Source: DASRHT01 sp035650355
Lineage (GTDB): Bacteria; Chloroflexota; Ktedonobacteria; Ktedonobacterales; Ktedonobacteraceae
DNA length: 64,000 bases
NCBI GenBank assembly: GCA_035650355.1
Contig: DASRHT010000031.1
Coordinates: 91,317-155,316, forward strand
Direction: 5' to 3'
The notes beneath the pieces were generated by a model. That model had not been told where the DNA came from. It did not search any database and was given only the letters and a program-made list of their open reading frames with translations. Both the position numbers and the translations under genes were made by a program. Below, piece by piece: positions 1 to 7,976 of this stretch; position 1 is the stretch's first letter, and each line of letters begins with the position of its first letter.

Positions 1-810
1 CTGCTCTTCTTCTCCGTGATAATGGCTAATCTCGCACCCATCCTCTTTTTCCCTCTTTTCTACAAGTTTACGCCTTTACCGGAGGGAGAGCTGAAGCAGC
101 GATTGGTGGAACTGGCAGCACGCGCTCGTACCAGCGTGCGCGGCGTTTACGTGATGAGAATGAGCGATAAGACGACCAGTGCCAACGCGGCTTTGATGGG
201 ACTGGGCAACACGCGCCGCATCGTTATCGGCGATACCATGATAGACCGCTACACGCCCGACGAGATCGAAGTTGTACTGGCGCACGAACTCGGACACCAC
301 CTGCATAGCGATATCTGGAAACTGATCATCAGCCAGAGCGTGCTTACGTTCGGAGGACTCTATATCGCTCATCTTGCCTTGCAATGGGTTGTTGATACGC
401 AGCATGTTTACCAGTCTCTGACCGATCCAGCGACTCTGCCCTTCCTTTTTGTGCTCGTTGCCTTCTACGGCCTGATCATCACGCCGCTTGGCAATATGTA
501 CAGCAGGCGGCTTGAATATCAGGCCGATGAGTACGCGCTCCAAGCCACGCGGAAAGTGGAGGCATTTCAAGCGGCGATGGCCCGGCTCGCCAATCAGAAT
601 CTGACCGTAGTCGAGCCGTCGCCTATCATCGAATTCCTCTTCCACTCGCACCCATCCGTAAGCAAACGGATCAAGCACGCGGACGCCTTCGCCAGCTCGG
701 CTCAGGCTTTGAGCGCATCTCTTAACGCGGACAATCGCTCTGCTACTACATCGACCGATCCATCGGGCATGTTCAGCAGCGGCTCATCCACGCCCGATTC
801 GGCCCACTGA
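1..810 (+). CDS. M48-family zinc metalloprotease, 5' end cut by window
   Basis: Membrane-embedded zinc protease of the HtpX/Ste24 (M48) family, which typically degrades misfolded membrane proteins. The frame is open to base 1, so the N-terminus lies outside the window; the first visible in-frame start candidate is GTG at 16. Counting from there, the zinc motif HELGH is at residues 90-94 and the third zinc ligand is in EYQAD near residue 168. Two hydrophobic segments (about 103-126 and 141-160) lie between them, as usual in the family. The last 36 or so residues are Ser/Thr-rich and lie over the 3' end of the convergent oxidoreductase gene (109-bp overlap), so the tail may be a read-through extension. 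The protease call is firm; the substrate is unknown. Confidence 0.85.
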   Translation: MLFFSVIMANLAPILFFPLFYKFTPLPEGELKQRLVELAARARTSVRGVYVMRMSDKTTSANAALMGLGNTRRIVIGDTMIDRYTPDEIEVVLAHELGHHLHSDIWKLIISQSVLTFGGLYIAHLALQWVVDTQHVYQSLTDPATLPFLFVLVAFYGLIITPLGNMYSRRLEYQADEYALQATRKVEAFQAAMARLANQNLTVVEPSPIIEFLFHSHPSVSKRIKHADAFASSAQALSASLNADNRSATTSTDPSGMFSSGSSTPDSAH

Positions 811-1766
811 TCGAGCTTTGCCACCATCTCCGCGGACGTACCAACAATGGAGACAGCATCGAGCATACGCGCACTGACGGCCTCGACTGCTGTCTTCATC
901 CCGCCCTTCCAACCCTCTATCACCGCCTGGACATCCTCGCCAAAGCCGTTGCGCGTCAGCATCTGCGCGTAGTAAACGCCCATCCGCCCGATATAATAGG
1001 CCAGCGGCATCGCGGCGCTGGTGCGAGCTGCCTGCCGCTCCTCCTCGGTTGTATTGTCGCTCAGCATGACGCTGGTAACGTATGGCGCGATGGCGGCGCT
1101 ATGTGGCGGTCGCCCGGCGGCACGCGATCCTTCATCCAGCAAGGCGCGCATCTCGCCCCATTTCGTGTCGGGCCAGTAGACCGGGAGGGCGCCATCGGCA
1201 ATCTCGCCTGTCTGCTCCAGATTCTTTGGCCCCATCGCGGCTATATAGATAGGCAAGTCCGCACGCAAGGGGGTAAAGCGCAATTTGAAGCCGCGCTCTA
1301 GATTGAAGAACGCGCCGTGATAGACCAGCTTCTCGCCGCGCAGGATCATGCGAATAATCTCAACATACTCGCGCGTCCGCTTGACCGGCTTGGCGAAGGG
1401 AACGCCGTGCCAGTGCTCGATCACGTTGGCACCCGATGGACCCAGGCCGAGCAGGATGCGCCCGCCTGACCGCTCATCCAGCGTGGCAACGGTACTGGCG
1501 AGCAGGGCGGGGGTGCGCGAATAAATATTGGCGATGCCCGCGCCGATTTTGATGCGTTTCGTCGCGTTCACGAGGTCGGCCATCGACGTAAAAAGTTCGT
1601 AGCCCCAGGATTCGCCCAGCCAGATAGAGTCGAAGCCCAGCTCATCGGCGATCTTAACCTTCTCGACGACCGCGTTCCATTCGCCGGGGAAATTGGGCGA
1701 GTCTGCTACAAAGCCAATACGGGCGCGATACGCTTTTTTCGCAGCTTCTGAGGATGCGTCTGTCAT
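702..1766 (-). CDS. LLM-class flavin-dependent oxidoreductase
   Basis: Luciferase-like monooxygenase fold, 354 residues. These are TIM-barrel enzymes using FMN or coenzyme F420. Family features seen are the N-terminal strand RIGFVADSPNFPG, LGFDSIWLGESWG, the conserved GSGG-type region here read as RSGGRILLGLGPSG, and the C-terminal helix that monitors the active site. The layout with GLGPSG and a methylene-H4MPT reductase-like ending suggests F420, but cofactor choice cannot be settled by eye. I chose ATG at 1766 because GGAG sits 7 nt upstream; the frame runs 27 codons further without a ribosome site. It is convergent with, and overlaps, the M48 gene. Its substrate is unknown. Confidence 0.85.
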   Translation of the reverse strand: MTDASSEAAKKAYRARIGFVADSPNFPGEWNAVVEKVKIADELGFDSIWLGESWGYELFTSMADLVNATKRIKIGAGIANIYSRTPALLASTVATLDERSGGRILLGLGPSGANVIEHWHGVPFAKPVKRTREYVEIIRMILRGEKLVYHGAFFNLERGFKLRFTPLRADLPIYIAAMGPKNLEQTGEIADGALPVYWPDTKWGEMRALLDEGSRAAGRPPHSAAIAPYVTSVMLSDNTTEEERQAARTSAAMPLAYYIGRMGVYYAQMLTRNGFGEDVQAVIEGWKGGMKTAVEAVSARMLDAVSIVGTSAEMVAKLDQWAESGVDEPLLNMPDGSVDVVAERLSALRDALKA

Positions 1767-1852
1767 TCCAATGCTCCATCCTTCCAAAGGAAATAGGTGG
1801 GATAACGTTCCCACTGCCAGACCATTATATCTCACGAAGATGGGCACGGAGA

Positions 1853-3097
1853 TCAGGAGGAACTAATTACGCCTACCGACGGCAGCCGCTTCACGATCCA
1901 GCGCAGGCTAATGCCCTGCACCAGCAGCGTAAAGAGCACGACGGCGTAGGTCGAGAAAATTAATGAACTGCGATCAGGCACCTCCAGAGGGAGCGCGAGC
2001 ACCAGCGCCAGCGAGAGCGCCCCGCGCAGACCGCTCCAGAAAATTGTAAAGCGCCAGGAACGCAAACGCAGCCCGGGAAAGGATGCCAGGCGGCGCGGCA
2101 GGAGCAGTACCATAATAAAGCGCGCCAGCAATACCGCGATAATCGACAGCCCGGCGACCAGTAACAGGTGAAGGGCTTCTCCACTGGCAAGAAAACTGGT
2201 CGGATTGAGCTGGACGCCGACCAGCAAAAAAAGTAATGCATTGACAACAAAGGCCACAATACTCCAGAAGTCATCGACAAAGTCGCGGGTGCGCGCGGAC
2301 ATGCCCATCCGCTGCCCATAGCTTCCCAGGATCAGGCCCGCCATAATTACCGCCAGAATACCAGACGCGTGCAGAGAATCCGCCAGCAAATAGACGCCAT
2401 ACGCCGTTACAATCGTAATGGTGGTCTCGATCAGAGGATCGTCAATGAATTTGACAAAGCGGCTAATGAGGAAGCCGGCTATGCTACCGATCAGCACACC
2501 TCCTCCGGCCTCTAATAACAGCGTTTCCAGCCCCAAGGTCAGTATCTGTCCTGTCGTCATCGCTTGCCGATGAACAAAAATAAGCACGAAGGCCAGGAAA
2601 ACCTGGTAGAGCGAACCAGCCACGCCATCATTAAAGAGGCTCTCCCCCTCAATAATCGTAGAGAGGTCCTCATCCACCTTCAATTGCCGAAATAGCCCCA
2701 ACACGGCTACCGGATCGGTTGGTGAGAGAATAGCTGCCAAGAGAAACGCATCCACCCAGATCAGGCCCGCGAAGAAGTGCAACAGCAACGCAATCAGTAC
2801 CAGCGAGAGCAGCAACCCTGGTACAGCCAGTAGGAAAATCACCAGCCAGTTTTTACGCAAACGCTCTATCTGGATGGACCAGGAACCCTCAAAGAGCAGC
2901 GCCGGCAGAAAAACGAACAGCACAAGATCGGGCGTCAGACGCACCCCCGATACATGCCCAAAAATCCCTATCAGCAGCCCCACAACCACCAGGCCCAGCG
3001 TATACGGTACCGTCAAGCGCCGCGTGATAAAAATCACCGTCAAGGCAATAAGCAGGAGAATGACCAGCAAGCGAACAATCGTAGCGATATCCGTCAT
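1853..3097 (-). CDS. Cation/proton antiporter, CPA1 family
   Basis: Na+(K+)/H+ antiporter of about 414 residues with 12 or so hydrophobic helices running from the N-terminus to the end. Diagnostic CPA1 motifs are visible: AAILSPTDPVAVLG in helix 4-5, ESLFNDGVAGSLYQVF with the essential ND pair that binds the cation, and FWSGLRGALSLALVLALP in the tenth helix. There is no long cytoplasmic regulatory tail, so it is a minimal bacterial form. It probably works in pH and sodium homeostasis. Start ATG 3097 follows a GAGAG site; an upstream in-frame start at 3148 would add 17 polar residues without signal. No operon partner; the next gene on this strand starts 87 bp downstream. Confidence 0.9.
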   Translation of the reverse strand: MTDIATIVRLLVILLLIALTVIFITRRLTVPYTLGLVVVGLLIGIFGHVSGVRLTPDLVLFVFLPALLFEGSWSIQIERLRKNWLVIFLLAVPGLLLSLVLIALLLHFFAGLIWVDAFLLAAILSPTDPVAVLGLFRQLKVDEDLSTIIEGESLFNDGVAGSLYQVFLAFVLIFVHRQAMTTGQILTLGLETLLLEAGGGVLIGSIAGFLISRFVKFIDDPLIETTITIVTAYGVYLLADSLHASGILAVIMAGLILGSYGQRMGMSARTRDFVDDFWSIVAFVVNALLFLLVGVQLNPTSFLASGEALHLLLVAGLSIIAVLLARFIMVLLLPRRLASFPGLRLRSWRFTIFWSGLRGALSLALVLALPLEVPDRSSLIFSTYAVVLFTLLVQGISLRWIVKRLPSVGVISSS

Positions 3098-3175
3098 AGC
3101 ATCTCTCTGAAGCAAATCGCCAATCCCATCAACACAACAAAAAATCACGCTCCATTATACGATGCTGTGACAACT

Positions 3176-3292
3176 GTAGGGGCAGGGCTAGCCCCTGCCC
3201 TGTTCAACCCCATCAATCGATAGGGGCAATGCTACCCCCTGCCCTGTTTAACCCATCAATCGATAGGGCAGGGCTGGCCCCTGCCCCCCTAC
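3176..3292. repeat. Composite palindromic repeat, GTAGGGG ... CCCCTAC ends
   Basis: Three GC-rich palindromic units in a row (about 3176-3200, 3220-3246 and 3263-3292), each of the form GGGGCAGGG-N-CCCTGCCCC with small variations, joined by two near-identical linkers containing AACCCATCAATCGATAGGG. The outer ends are inverted copies of GTAGGGG (3176-3182 and 3286-3292). Related units lie at 13956, 31520 and 61338 in this window. The right edge carries the TAG stop codon of the lipoprotein gene at 3289. This looks like a REP/MITE-type dispersed element; it could also act as the lipoprotein gene's terminator. Confidence 0.8.
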
Positions 3293-3822
3293 TGGACCAC
3301 CACAGTAAACGGGATCGCGGTGATGTACATGGGGCATATCTCCCCAGGTTTGCAGAGCGGCTGGCTCTGGAAAAGCAACTGCGTCGTTCCCGTCTCCTTC
3401 GCCACAAAACGCCAGATGCAGACATTGTCAGCCTTCCAGGCGTAACCGGCAGGCGGCTGGAGTTGCAGCCCGTGCAGAGCGGTTCCAGGCCCTCCCCATT
3501 TATGTCCGAAGGGTAAGTGTACCTCAATAATATCGCCGACATGCGCGGTGATGGTGCTATCCATATTCGTCAGTTGAATGAGGACATTGGCCTTCGTGGG
3601 CGCGCTGTCCACCACCATATCGCTCGGACAGCCAACAGAGGTGCCGTAGCCCTTCACAGGGCCGGAGGTTGGCGGCGTTGTTGGCGTTGGGGTCTGCCCC
3701 CCGCCTCCGCCCGTCGTTCCAGCATTTGAGCCACAGGCAGCAAGCATAAAAATGAGCGCGAGTATACTACAAAATAAGACCAATTGCCGTTGGGGATGCT
3801 GTCTATTATGAATTATGTGCAT
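3289..3822 (-). CDS. Lipoprotein with possible chagasin-like (I42) domain
   Basis: Secreted lipoprotein of 177 residues. The signal peptide (about residues 1-30) ends in the lipobox LAAC, so the mature protein would be lipid-anchored at the outer face of the membrane. A Gly/Thr/Pro linker of about 25 residues follows. The remaining 110 residues contain GDIIEVHLPF, GYAWKADN and ETGTTQLLFQSQP, which recall the beta-sandwich cysteine-protease inhibitors of the chagasin family; the diagnostic loop NPTTG is not conserved and two cysteines (CKPGEIC) sit in the final loop. Function as an inhibitor is therefore tentative. Start ATG 3822 has AGGAG 7 nt upstream. The stop codon lies inside a palindromic repeat. 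Confidence 0.7.
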   Translation of the reverse strand: MHIIHNRQHPQRQLVLFCSILALIFMLAACGSNAGTTGGGGGQTPTPTTPPTSGPVKGYGTSVGCPSDMVVDSAPTKANVLIQLTNMDSTITAHVGDIIEVHLPFGHKWGGPGTALHGLQLQPPAGYAWKADNVCIWRFVAKETGTTQLLFQSQPLCKPGEICPMYITAIPFTVVVQ

Positions 3823-3903
3823 AGATGAACTCCTAAATCATTATTCGTCACAAACAATACTCCCTATCTATGATCCTGACGTGCCTGCAAAAGAAAAAGT
3901 TCC

Positions 3904-4500
3904 CTATGATTGTGTAGAGAGCATCACCAGCAATTCTTCGGTATCCGACAAAAAGCGGCGAGTGGAGAGCACCTGGTGAGCCAGCCCCAGGCGCATTGCT
4001 TCTTGCGCATTGAGCGTTTCGCCACTGCGCATCAGACGCGAGGTGTTTTCTTGCCCAATGGCGGCGGGAAGATATATAGCGGTGGCAGAAGGGAAAACTT
4101 TGGCGTTGACCGAGGGCAGGCGAAACAGCGCGTCTTCGCGAGCAATCACGGTATCGCAGAGAGCCGCTAGCTCGCAGCCAGCTCCATACGCGCTCCCCTT
4201 GACCAGCGCCACTGTGGGGATGCCGCATGCTCGCAGTTCTTCAAAAAGGGCGCAGGTCTCTCTGGCCTCACGCAGCAACTTCGCCCTGTGTTCCTCAGCG
4301 TCATCAGGAAGATCCACGCCTGCACAAAAGGCGCGTTCGCCCGTTCCGGTTATCACGATAAGATGGGGTGCCTGCCCGGTAGCCTTACGCAATGCACCAT
4401 TCAGCGAGCCAAGCATTTCAGCGGTGAGCGGATTCAGGGGGTCGCGATTCAGGATCAGCCAGAGGATATTTTTGTGTAAGCGGATGTGGAGATCTGGCAT
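3904..4500 (-). CDS. Enoyl-CoA hydratase/isomerase-family protein, short
   Basis: Crotonase-fold protein of 198 residues, about 60 shorter than a standard enoyl-CoA hydratase because the C-terminal helical region is reduced. The oxyanion-hole stretches are present (AFCAGVDL and SAYGAGCEL). The position that carries the second catalytic glutamate in hydratases (PEINLG in the neighbour gene) reads PSVNAK here, so hydration is unlikely by the standard mechanism; isomerase or thioesterase-like activity is possible. It is the last gene of the paa-linked strand, separated from the full-length crotonase by a long hairpin that may lower its expression. ATG 4500 has AGGA 7 nt upstream. Confidence 0.75.
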   Translation of the reverse strand: MPDLHIRLHKNILWLILNRDPLNPLTAEMLGSLNGALRKATGQAPHLIVITGTGERAFCAGVDLPDDAEEHRAKLLREARETCALFEELRACGIPTVALVKGSAYGAGCELAALCDTVIAREDALFRLPSVNAKVFPSATAIYLPAAIGQENTSRLMRSGETLNAQEAMRLGLAHQVLSTRRFLSDTEELLVMLSTQS

Positions 4501-4519
4501 GGATTTTTCCTATTATTTT

Positions 4520-4577
4520 ATCAACTTGATTGAGTGCTCGTGCGGCGTATGTCGCACGAGCACTCAATCAAGTTGAT
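4520..4577. repeat. Perfect 25-bp stem hairpin between crotonase genes
   Basis: Bases 4520-4544 are the exact reverse complement of 4553-4577, with an 8-nt loop. The stem contains TGAGTGCTCGTGCG. No T-run follows on either strand, so this is not a classic intrinsic terminator, although the transcript would fold very stably. It lies 7 bp downstream of one crotonase stop codon and 19 bp upstream of the next start. It belongs with the long hairpins at 8016, 9307 and 43048. Confidence 0.9.
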
Positions 4578-4584
4578 ATATCTA

Positions 4585-5385
4585 TTATTTGCCCTGGAAA
4601 GCTCCCTGACGCTTTTCGACGTAGGCGGCGAGGCCCTCTTTGGCGTCTTCGCCCTGGAAGCAGAGCTGCTGGAGTTCGCGCTCAAGGGCGAGGGCTTCGG
4701 AGAAGGCAATTTCGGAGCCGGACTGCACAGAGCGTTTGATGCGCCCAACGGTCTTGGAGGCACGATTGGGCGGGCAGAACGTCCTGGCGTATTCCATGAC
4801 CTTCTCCCAGAAACCTTCTGATTCGTAGATGTAGTTGATCAGGCCAAGCTCCTGCGCCTCTTCAAAGGTCATTAGCTTGCCCTCGGTCATCAATTCGATG
4901 GCCTTGTTTTTGGGTAGCGCGCGCGCCATACGCTGCGTGCCGCCTGTGCCGGGGAGCACGCCCAGGTTGATCTCTGGCAGCCCGACGCGACCTGCGTTGC
5001 GGCGCGCGATACGGATATCACAGGCCAGCGCGATCTCCAGGCCGCCGCCGACGGTGTGACCGTTCAGCGCGGCAATTACTAGCTTGGGCGTCTGCTCAAG
5101 ACGCGTCAGAGTCTCGTTGGCGTGGAGGCAAAAATAATATTTGAAGGTCGGCGTTACGGCATTGAGCATGCTGATCTCGGCGCCCGCGCAGAAGAATTTC
5201 TCGCCCGCGCCACGAACGACGATCACATGAACATTCTCGTCGAAGCGAGCCTGCAATATGGCGTCATCCAACTGGCGCATCATCTCATAGCTATACGTAT
5301 TGGCCGGGGCGTTGGTAAGCTCGATGACGGCAATCCCCTCGGTTACACTGTAATTTACCAGCGTGCGTTCTGTTGTCGTAGTCAC
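4585..5385 (-). CDS. Enoyl-CoA hydratase (phenylacetate-type)
   Basis: Full-length crotonase, 266 residues. Oxyanion-hole residues are in FFCAGAEISM and the glycine-rich VGGGLEIALACD; the catalytic glutamate is in LPEINLGVLPGTGG, matching active hydratases. Given its place as the next gene after the phenylacetyl-CoA epoxidase subunits, with its GTG start overlapping the zinc-ribbon stop codon by 4 bp (GTGA), it most likely works in the beta-oxidation-like steps of phenylacetate breakdown (PaaF/PaaG role). Which of the two reactions it performs cannot be told from sequence alone. No ring-opening PaaZ is present in the window. Confidence 0.88.
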   Translation of the reverse strand: MTTTTERTLVNYSVTEGIAVIELTNAPANTYSYEMMRQLDDAILQARFDENVHVIVVRGAGEKFFCAGAEISMLNAVTPTFKYYFCLHANETLTRLEQTPKLVIAALNGHTVGGGLEIALACDIRIARRNAGRVGLPEINLGVLPGTGGTQRMARALPKNKAIELMTEGKLMTFEEAQELGLINYIYESEGFWEKVMEYARTFCPPNRASKTVGRIKRSVQSGSEIAFSEALALERELQQLCFQGEDAKEGLAAYVEKRQGAFQGK

Positions 5386-5603
5386 GGTTGATCTTCCTTT
5401 CGTGCTGCGTAGTCTATCAACACGTCATCATCCTTGACGCGTTCAAAAGGTGTACGGCAGGCGTTGCAATAATATTGCACGGTCAACAGTTGCTGACCGA
5501 ACAAAGAGAAGAATTCGGTATCGGTGGAACGGCAGTAAGGACAGGCGACCTGCGTCTCCCTTTCCCCGCTCTGCGGCCCATTGGTATTATATCCCATCGC
5601 CAT
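5382..5603 (-). CDS. Stand-alone PaaD-type zinc-ribbon protein
   Basis: Small protein of 74 residues with two CxxC pairs (CPYCRSTDTE and CNACRTPFE) about 25 residues apart. The spacing and the words CPYCRSTDTEFFSLFG and YYCNACRTPF match the C-terminal zinc ribbon that normally ends PaaD, the maturation factor of phenylacetyl-CoA epoxidase. The PaaD gene of this operon (6604-6957) lacks that ribbon, so the two halves appear to be encoded separately. I chose ATG 5603, 6 nt after the paaC stop and preceded by GGTGA; the longer frame would run backward into paaC. It overlaps the crotonase start by 4 bp. Presumably it acts with PaaD in Fe-S or di-iron centre assembly. Confidence 0.8.
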   Translation of the reverse strand: MAMGYNTNGPQSGERETQVACPYCRSTDTEFFSLFGQQLLTVQYYCNACRTPFERVKDDDVLIDYAARKEDQP

Positions 5604-5608
5604 ACAGA

Positions 5609-6364
5609 TCACCCAAGCCTTCGTCCCGCTACATCCCACTGCGACCAGGGCAACGACTGCGACGGCTCCCATCGATTCGCGTTCGCGTTAAACGATACGG
5701 GGACCTCCAGGTTGACGCTATTCAGGGTGGGCATGATCTTTTGTAGGTAGCGGCTGCGCAGTTCATCGGGCGTGGTATCAATAATTCCCTCTTTATACAG
5801 TTGCTGCATCGCCTGATCATCCTCGGGACCGTACCAGCACAGCGTCTCGTTCCAGAGCCGTTGCAGTGAATGTTCTAACGCGGCCCGCACCGCACCACCT
5901 GCTTTTGCAAGTCGTCGCACCCAGCCTTCGCCATGCGCCTCATGGGTGCGCTCCTCCTGCACGATCTTGCGCGCGCGCTGGCGTAGAGGCTCGTAGCTGG
6001 AGTTCTGGGCCGCCTCAAAAAAGGTGGTAATGGCCGTATCAAGCAGGAAGTTAGTGACCACAAAATCGGTCCAGCCCTGGAAATCCTGGTCGAGAAAGGC
6101 AACGTGATAATGGAGCGTGCGCGTCTCCGGCTCGATCTGCGCGGGATCGGCCTGACCCTGAGCAAAGTCTTCGAGCAACGGATAGAGCGTGCGGGCGTGC
6201 CCCAGTTCGTCCTGTGTCATCGCGGCTGCGGCAACGGCTGCCTCTAAGGCGGGCGCGCCATTGCACCAGAAGGCGTAGCGGCGTCCGATGGCCTGCTTAT
6301 TATCGGCTAGCGACGAGAGTACAGCAAATAATGCTGGATGATCGAGCCCTGTTGTTGTCGTCAT
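5609..6364 (-). CDS. paaC: Phenylacetyl-CoA epoxidase subunit PaaC
   Basis: Ferritin-like structural subunit of the 1,2-phenylacetyl-CoA epoxidase, which forms the ring epoxide that starts aerobic phenylacetate breakdown. It has 251 residues, the usual length, and the helical bundle typical of PaaA/PaaC proteins. The sequence TQDELGHARTLYPLLED is the recognisable family signature; the corresponding region in PaaA carries the same ELGHA word. PaaC does not bind the di-iron centre itself but pairs with PaaA. It starts 3 bp after paaB and is followed by the zinc-ribbon gene, so it is clearly inside the operon. ATG 6364. Confidence 0.93.
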   Translation of the reverse strand: MTTTTGLDHPALFAVLSSLADNKQAIGRRYAFWCNGAPALEAAVAAAAMTQDELGHARTLYPLLEDFAQGQADPAQIEPETRTLHYHVAFLDQDFQGWTDFVVTNFLLDTAITTFFEAAQNSSYEPLRQRARKIVQEERTHEAHGEGWVRRLAKAGGAVRAALEHSLQRLWNETLCWYGPEDDQAMQQLYKEGIIDTTPDELRSRYLQKIMPTLNSVNLEVPVSFNANANRWEPSQSLPWSQWDVAGRRLG

Positions 6365-6367
6365 ACT

Positions 6368-6607
6368 CTACGCTCCAATCACTGTGACGATGCTAGCGCG
6401 CGGTATCAGCACCATCTCAATCCACGAAAATTCGTCGTAAATGCTGCGGGCATAGACCTTTGCCAGCTCTACATCATCGGCCATGACATTGCCGATCTCG
6501 TGCAGCGGCTCGTCATATTTGCGGCGCGCGTAAACCAGCCAGACACAGCTCTCATTGAGCGCATCACGCCGCGACTTTTTCTCTGCTTCTACAATTGTAT
6601 TACTCAT
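6368..6607 (-). CDS. paaB: Phenylacetyl-CoA epoxidase subunit PaaB
   Basis: Small subunit of the phenylacetyl-CoA epoxidase complex, 79 residues, slightly shorter than the roughly 95 of Escherichia coli PaaB. The family words CVWLVYARRKYDEPLHEIG and AKVYARSIYDEFSW are plain. PaaB is thought to bridge PaaAC units. Its ATG overlaps the TGA of paaD by 4 bp, so it is translationally coupled. Confidence 0.92.
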   Translation of the reverse strand: MSNTIVEAEKKSRRDALNESCVWLVYARRKYDEPLHEIGNVMADDVELAKVYARSIYDEFSWIEMVLIPRASIVTVIGA

Positions 6608-6957
6608 GCCGATACTCCCCAGGTCCGCATAATTTCAATCCCCTCTTCGCTCAGACGCGCCTTTGTCCACACGGGGTCCCAGACAACTTCGATCCTGACC
6701 TCGCTCACTTCGGGTTCCTGCAACAGGCGTTCGCGGATATCATCCATGATGAAGTCCATCGCCGGACAGCCCATCGCGGTAAAGGTGAGCTTGAGATCAA
6801 CCACGCCCTCGTGTTGGGTCAGATCAACGATCAGGCCCATATCGACGACGCTGATGGGCAGTTCCGGGTCCATCACCTCGCGCAAGGCATCCCACAGGGC
6901 GGGACAGGAGGTGTGATCGCGCGGATACGTTTGCAAAGATGGGTAAGTGGTTGTCAT
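6604..6957 (-). CDS. paaD: PaaD, MIP18-domain only (lacks zinc ribbon)
   Basis: MIP18/DUF59 domain protein of 117 residues needed for maturation of the epoxidase metal centre. Visible family features are ALREVMDPELPISVVDMGL at residues 25-43 and LTFTAMGCPAMDFI with the reactive cysteine of the MIP18 fold. Typical PaaD proteins are about 165 residues and end with a four-cysteine zinc ribbon; here the protein stops at TWGVSA before any CxxC, and the ribbon appears as its own gene two genes downstream. The start overlaps the paaA stop by 4 bp (ATGA) and its stop overlaps the paaB start. Confidence 0.9.
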   Translation of the reverse strand: MTTTYPSLQTYPRDHTSCPALWDALREVMDPELPISVVDMGLIVDLTQHEGVVDLKLTFTAMGCPAMDFIMDDIRERLLQEPEVSEVRIEVVWDPVWTKARLSEEGIEIMRTWGVSA

Positions 6958-7913
6958 GCATCCTGCTCCAACAGACGCAGCATCTCTTTTTTGCCGCGCT
7001 GAACCATGCCAACGAACTCTTCATTGCTCGGTCCACGCCCCTTCCAGCGTTTCATCACATCATCCCAGGTGCAGGCGCCATCCTCAAGCAGCCAGTGCTT
7101 GGCTTTGGCATCGAAGTGGGCCGGGAAGGGACAGTCGAGGACGTACTTCTTCTGCTCTTCATCGTAATGAACGGGAACTTTGAGCTGCAACTCGTTACAG
7201 AGCGGCACGGCGGTAGACATCCAGATCTGGCGCAGTTCGTCGTTGCTATGCCCTTTAAAGCCGTACTCCAGTTGTTCCGTGTGCTTCTTCAGATCATCGG
7301 GCAGACCGAACCATTCGACGGTCAGCAAAAACATCCAGTCAACGGCCCTTTGCAGTTCTTCGTGGCCGCTATTATCTTTATTTAAGCGGCGCATCCACTG
7401 CTCGCCGTGACGCAGGTGGAAGGTCTCCTCTTTATCTACCTTCACCAGGGCGCGCTTCCAGGGGCCGAAGGTGGTGCTCTGGTAGACATCGCCGAGCAGC
7501 GTATAGCCTGCGCGATCATAGAAGGCGTTTGCCACTACCAGCTCGACCCAGCTATCCAGCGGCACATCAAAGGCGTAGGGATACTTGAAATTGCGCGGCT
7601 CACGCTCGAAGATAAGCTTTTCTGTATCCACCCCCAGATCGCGCAGCAGGCGATAGGCAATATGCGCATGCCCCAGTTCGTCTTGAATAATCGAGATGGC
7701 CGAACCAAAGGCATTGAGGGATGGAGCATGCACAGCAGCGTGATAGTAAGCGGGCGAGCTAATCAGCTCGGTATCGGCAGAAACGGTCAGAATGCGCTTC
7801 ATGCCCTCAAGATACACCGGACTCATATGCTCTATAGACTCGATGAGCTGCTGCTTACGAATGCGGTTAAGCAGAGCCTCTTCACTCTGCAAAGTCGGGG
7901 TTAGAGCGGTCAT
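6954..7913 (-). CDS. paaA: Phenylacetyl-CoA epoxidase catalytic subunit PaaA
   Basis: Catalytic di-iron oxygenase subunit, 319 residues. Iron ligands of the four-helix bundle are visible as the glutamate and ELGHA in SIIQDELGHAHIAYRL and the later ETFHLRHGEQW region. It opens the operon paaA-paaD-paaB-paaC. I chose ATG 7913 because GGAG lies 9 nt upstream and a good promoter is at 7977-8005; the longer frame (to 7976) would begin inside the promoter. The reductase PaaE, the ligase PaaK and PaaZ are not in the window, so electron delivery must come from elsewhere in the genome. Confidence 0.94.
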   Translation of the reverse strand: MTALTPTLQSEEALLNRIRKQQLIESIEHMSPVYLEGMKRILTVSADTELISSPAYYHAAVHAPSLNAFGSAISIIQDELGHAHIAYRLLRDLGVDTEKLIFEREPRNFKYPYAFDVPLDSWVELVVANAFYDRAGYTLLGDVYQSTTFGPWKRALVKVDKEETFHLRHGEQWMRRLNKDNSGHEELQRAVDWMFLLTVEWFGLPDDLKKHTEQLEYGFKGHSNDELRQIWMSTAVPLCNELQLKVPVHYDEEQKKYVLDCPFPAHFDAKAKHWLLEDGACTWDDVMKRWKGRGPSNEEFVGMVQRGKKEMLRLLEQDA

Positions 7914-7976
7914 GGACAATCTCTCCTTAAATGGGAAACCATGTTTCGCTATCTTATCTCTATATGGATATATCAA

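Noticed and set aside
3176..3292. Tandem palindromes as a plasmid or chromosome origin (iterons)
   Set aside because: The same units occur at several distant loci, no DnaA boxes or replication gene are near.
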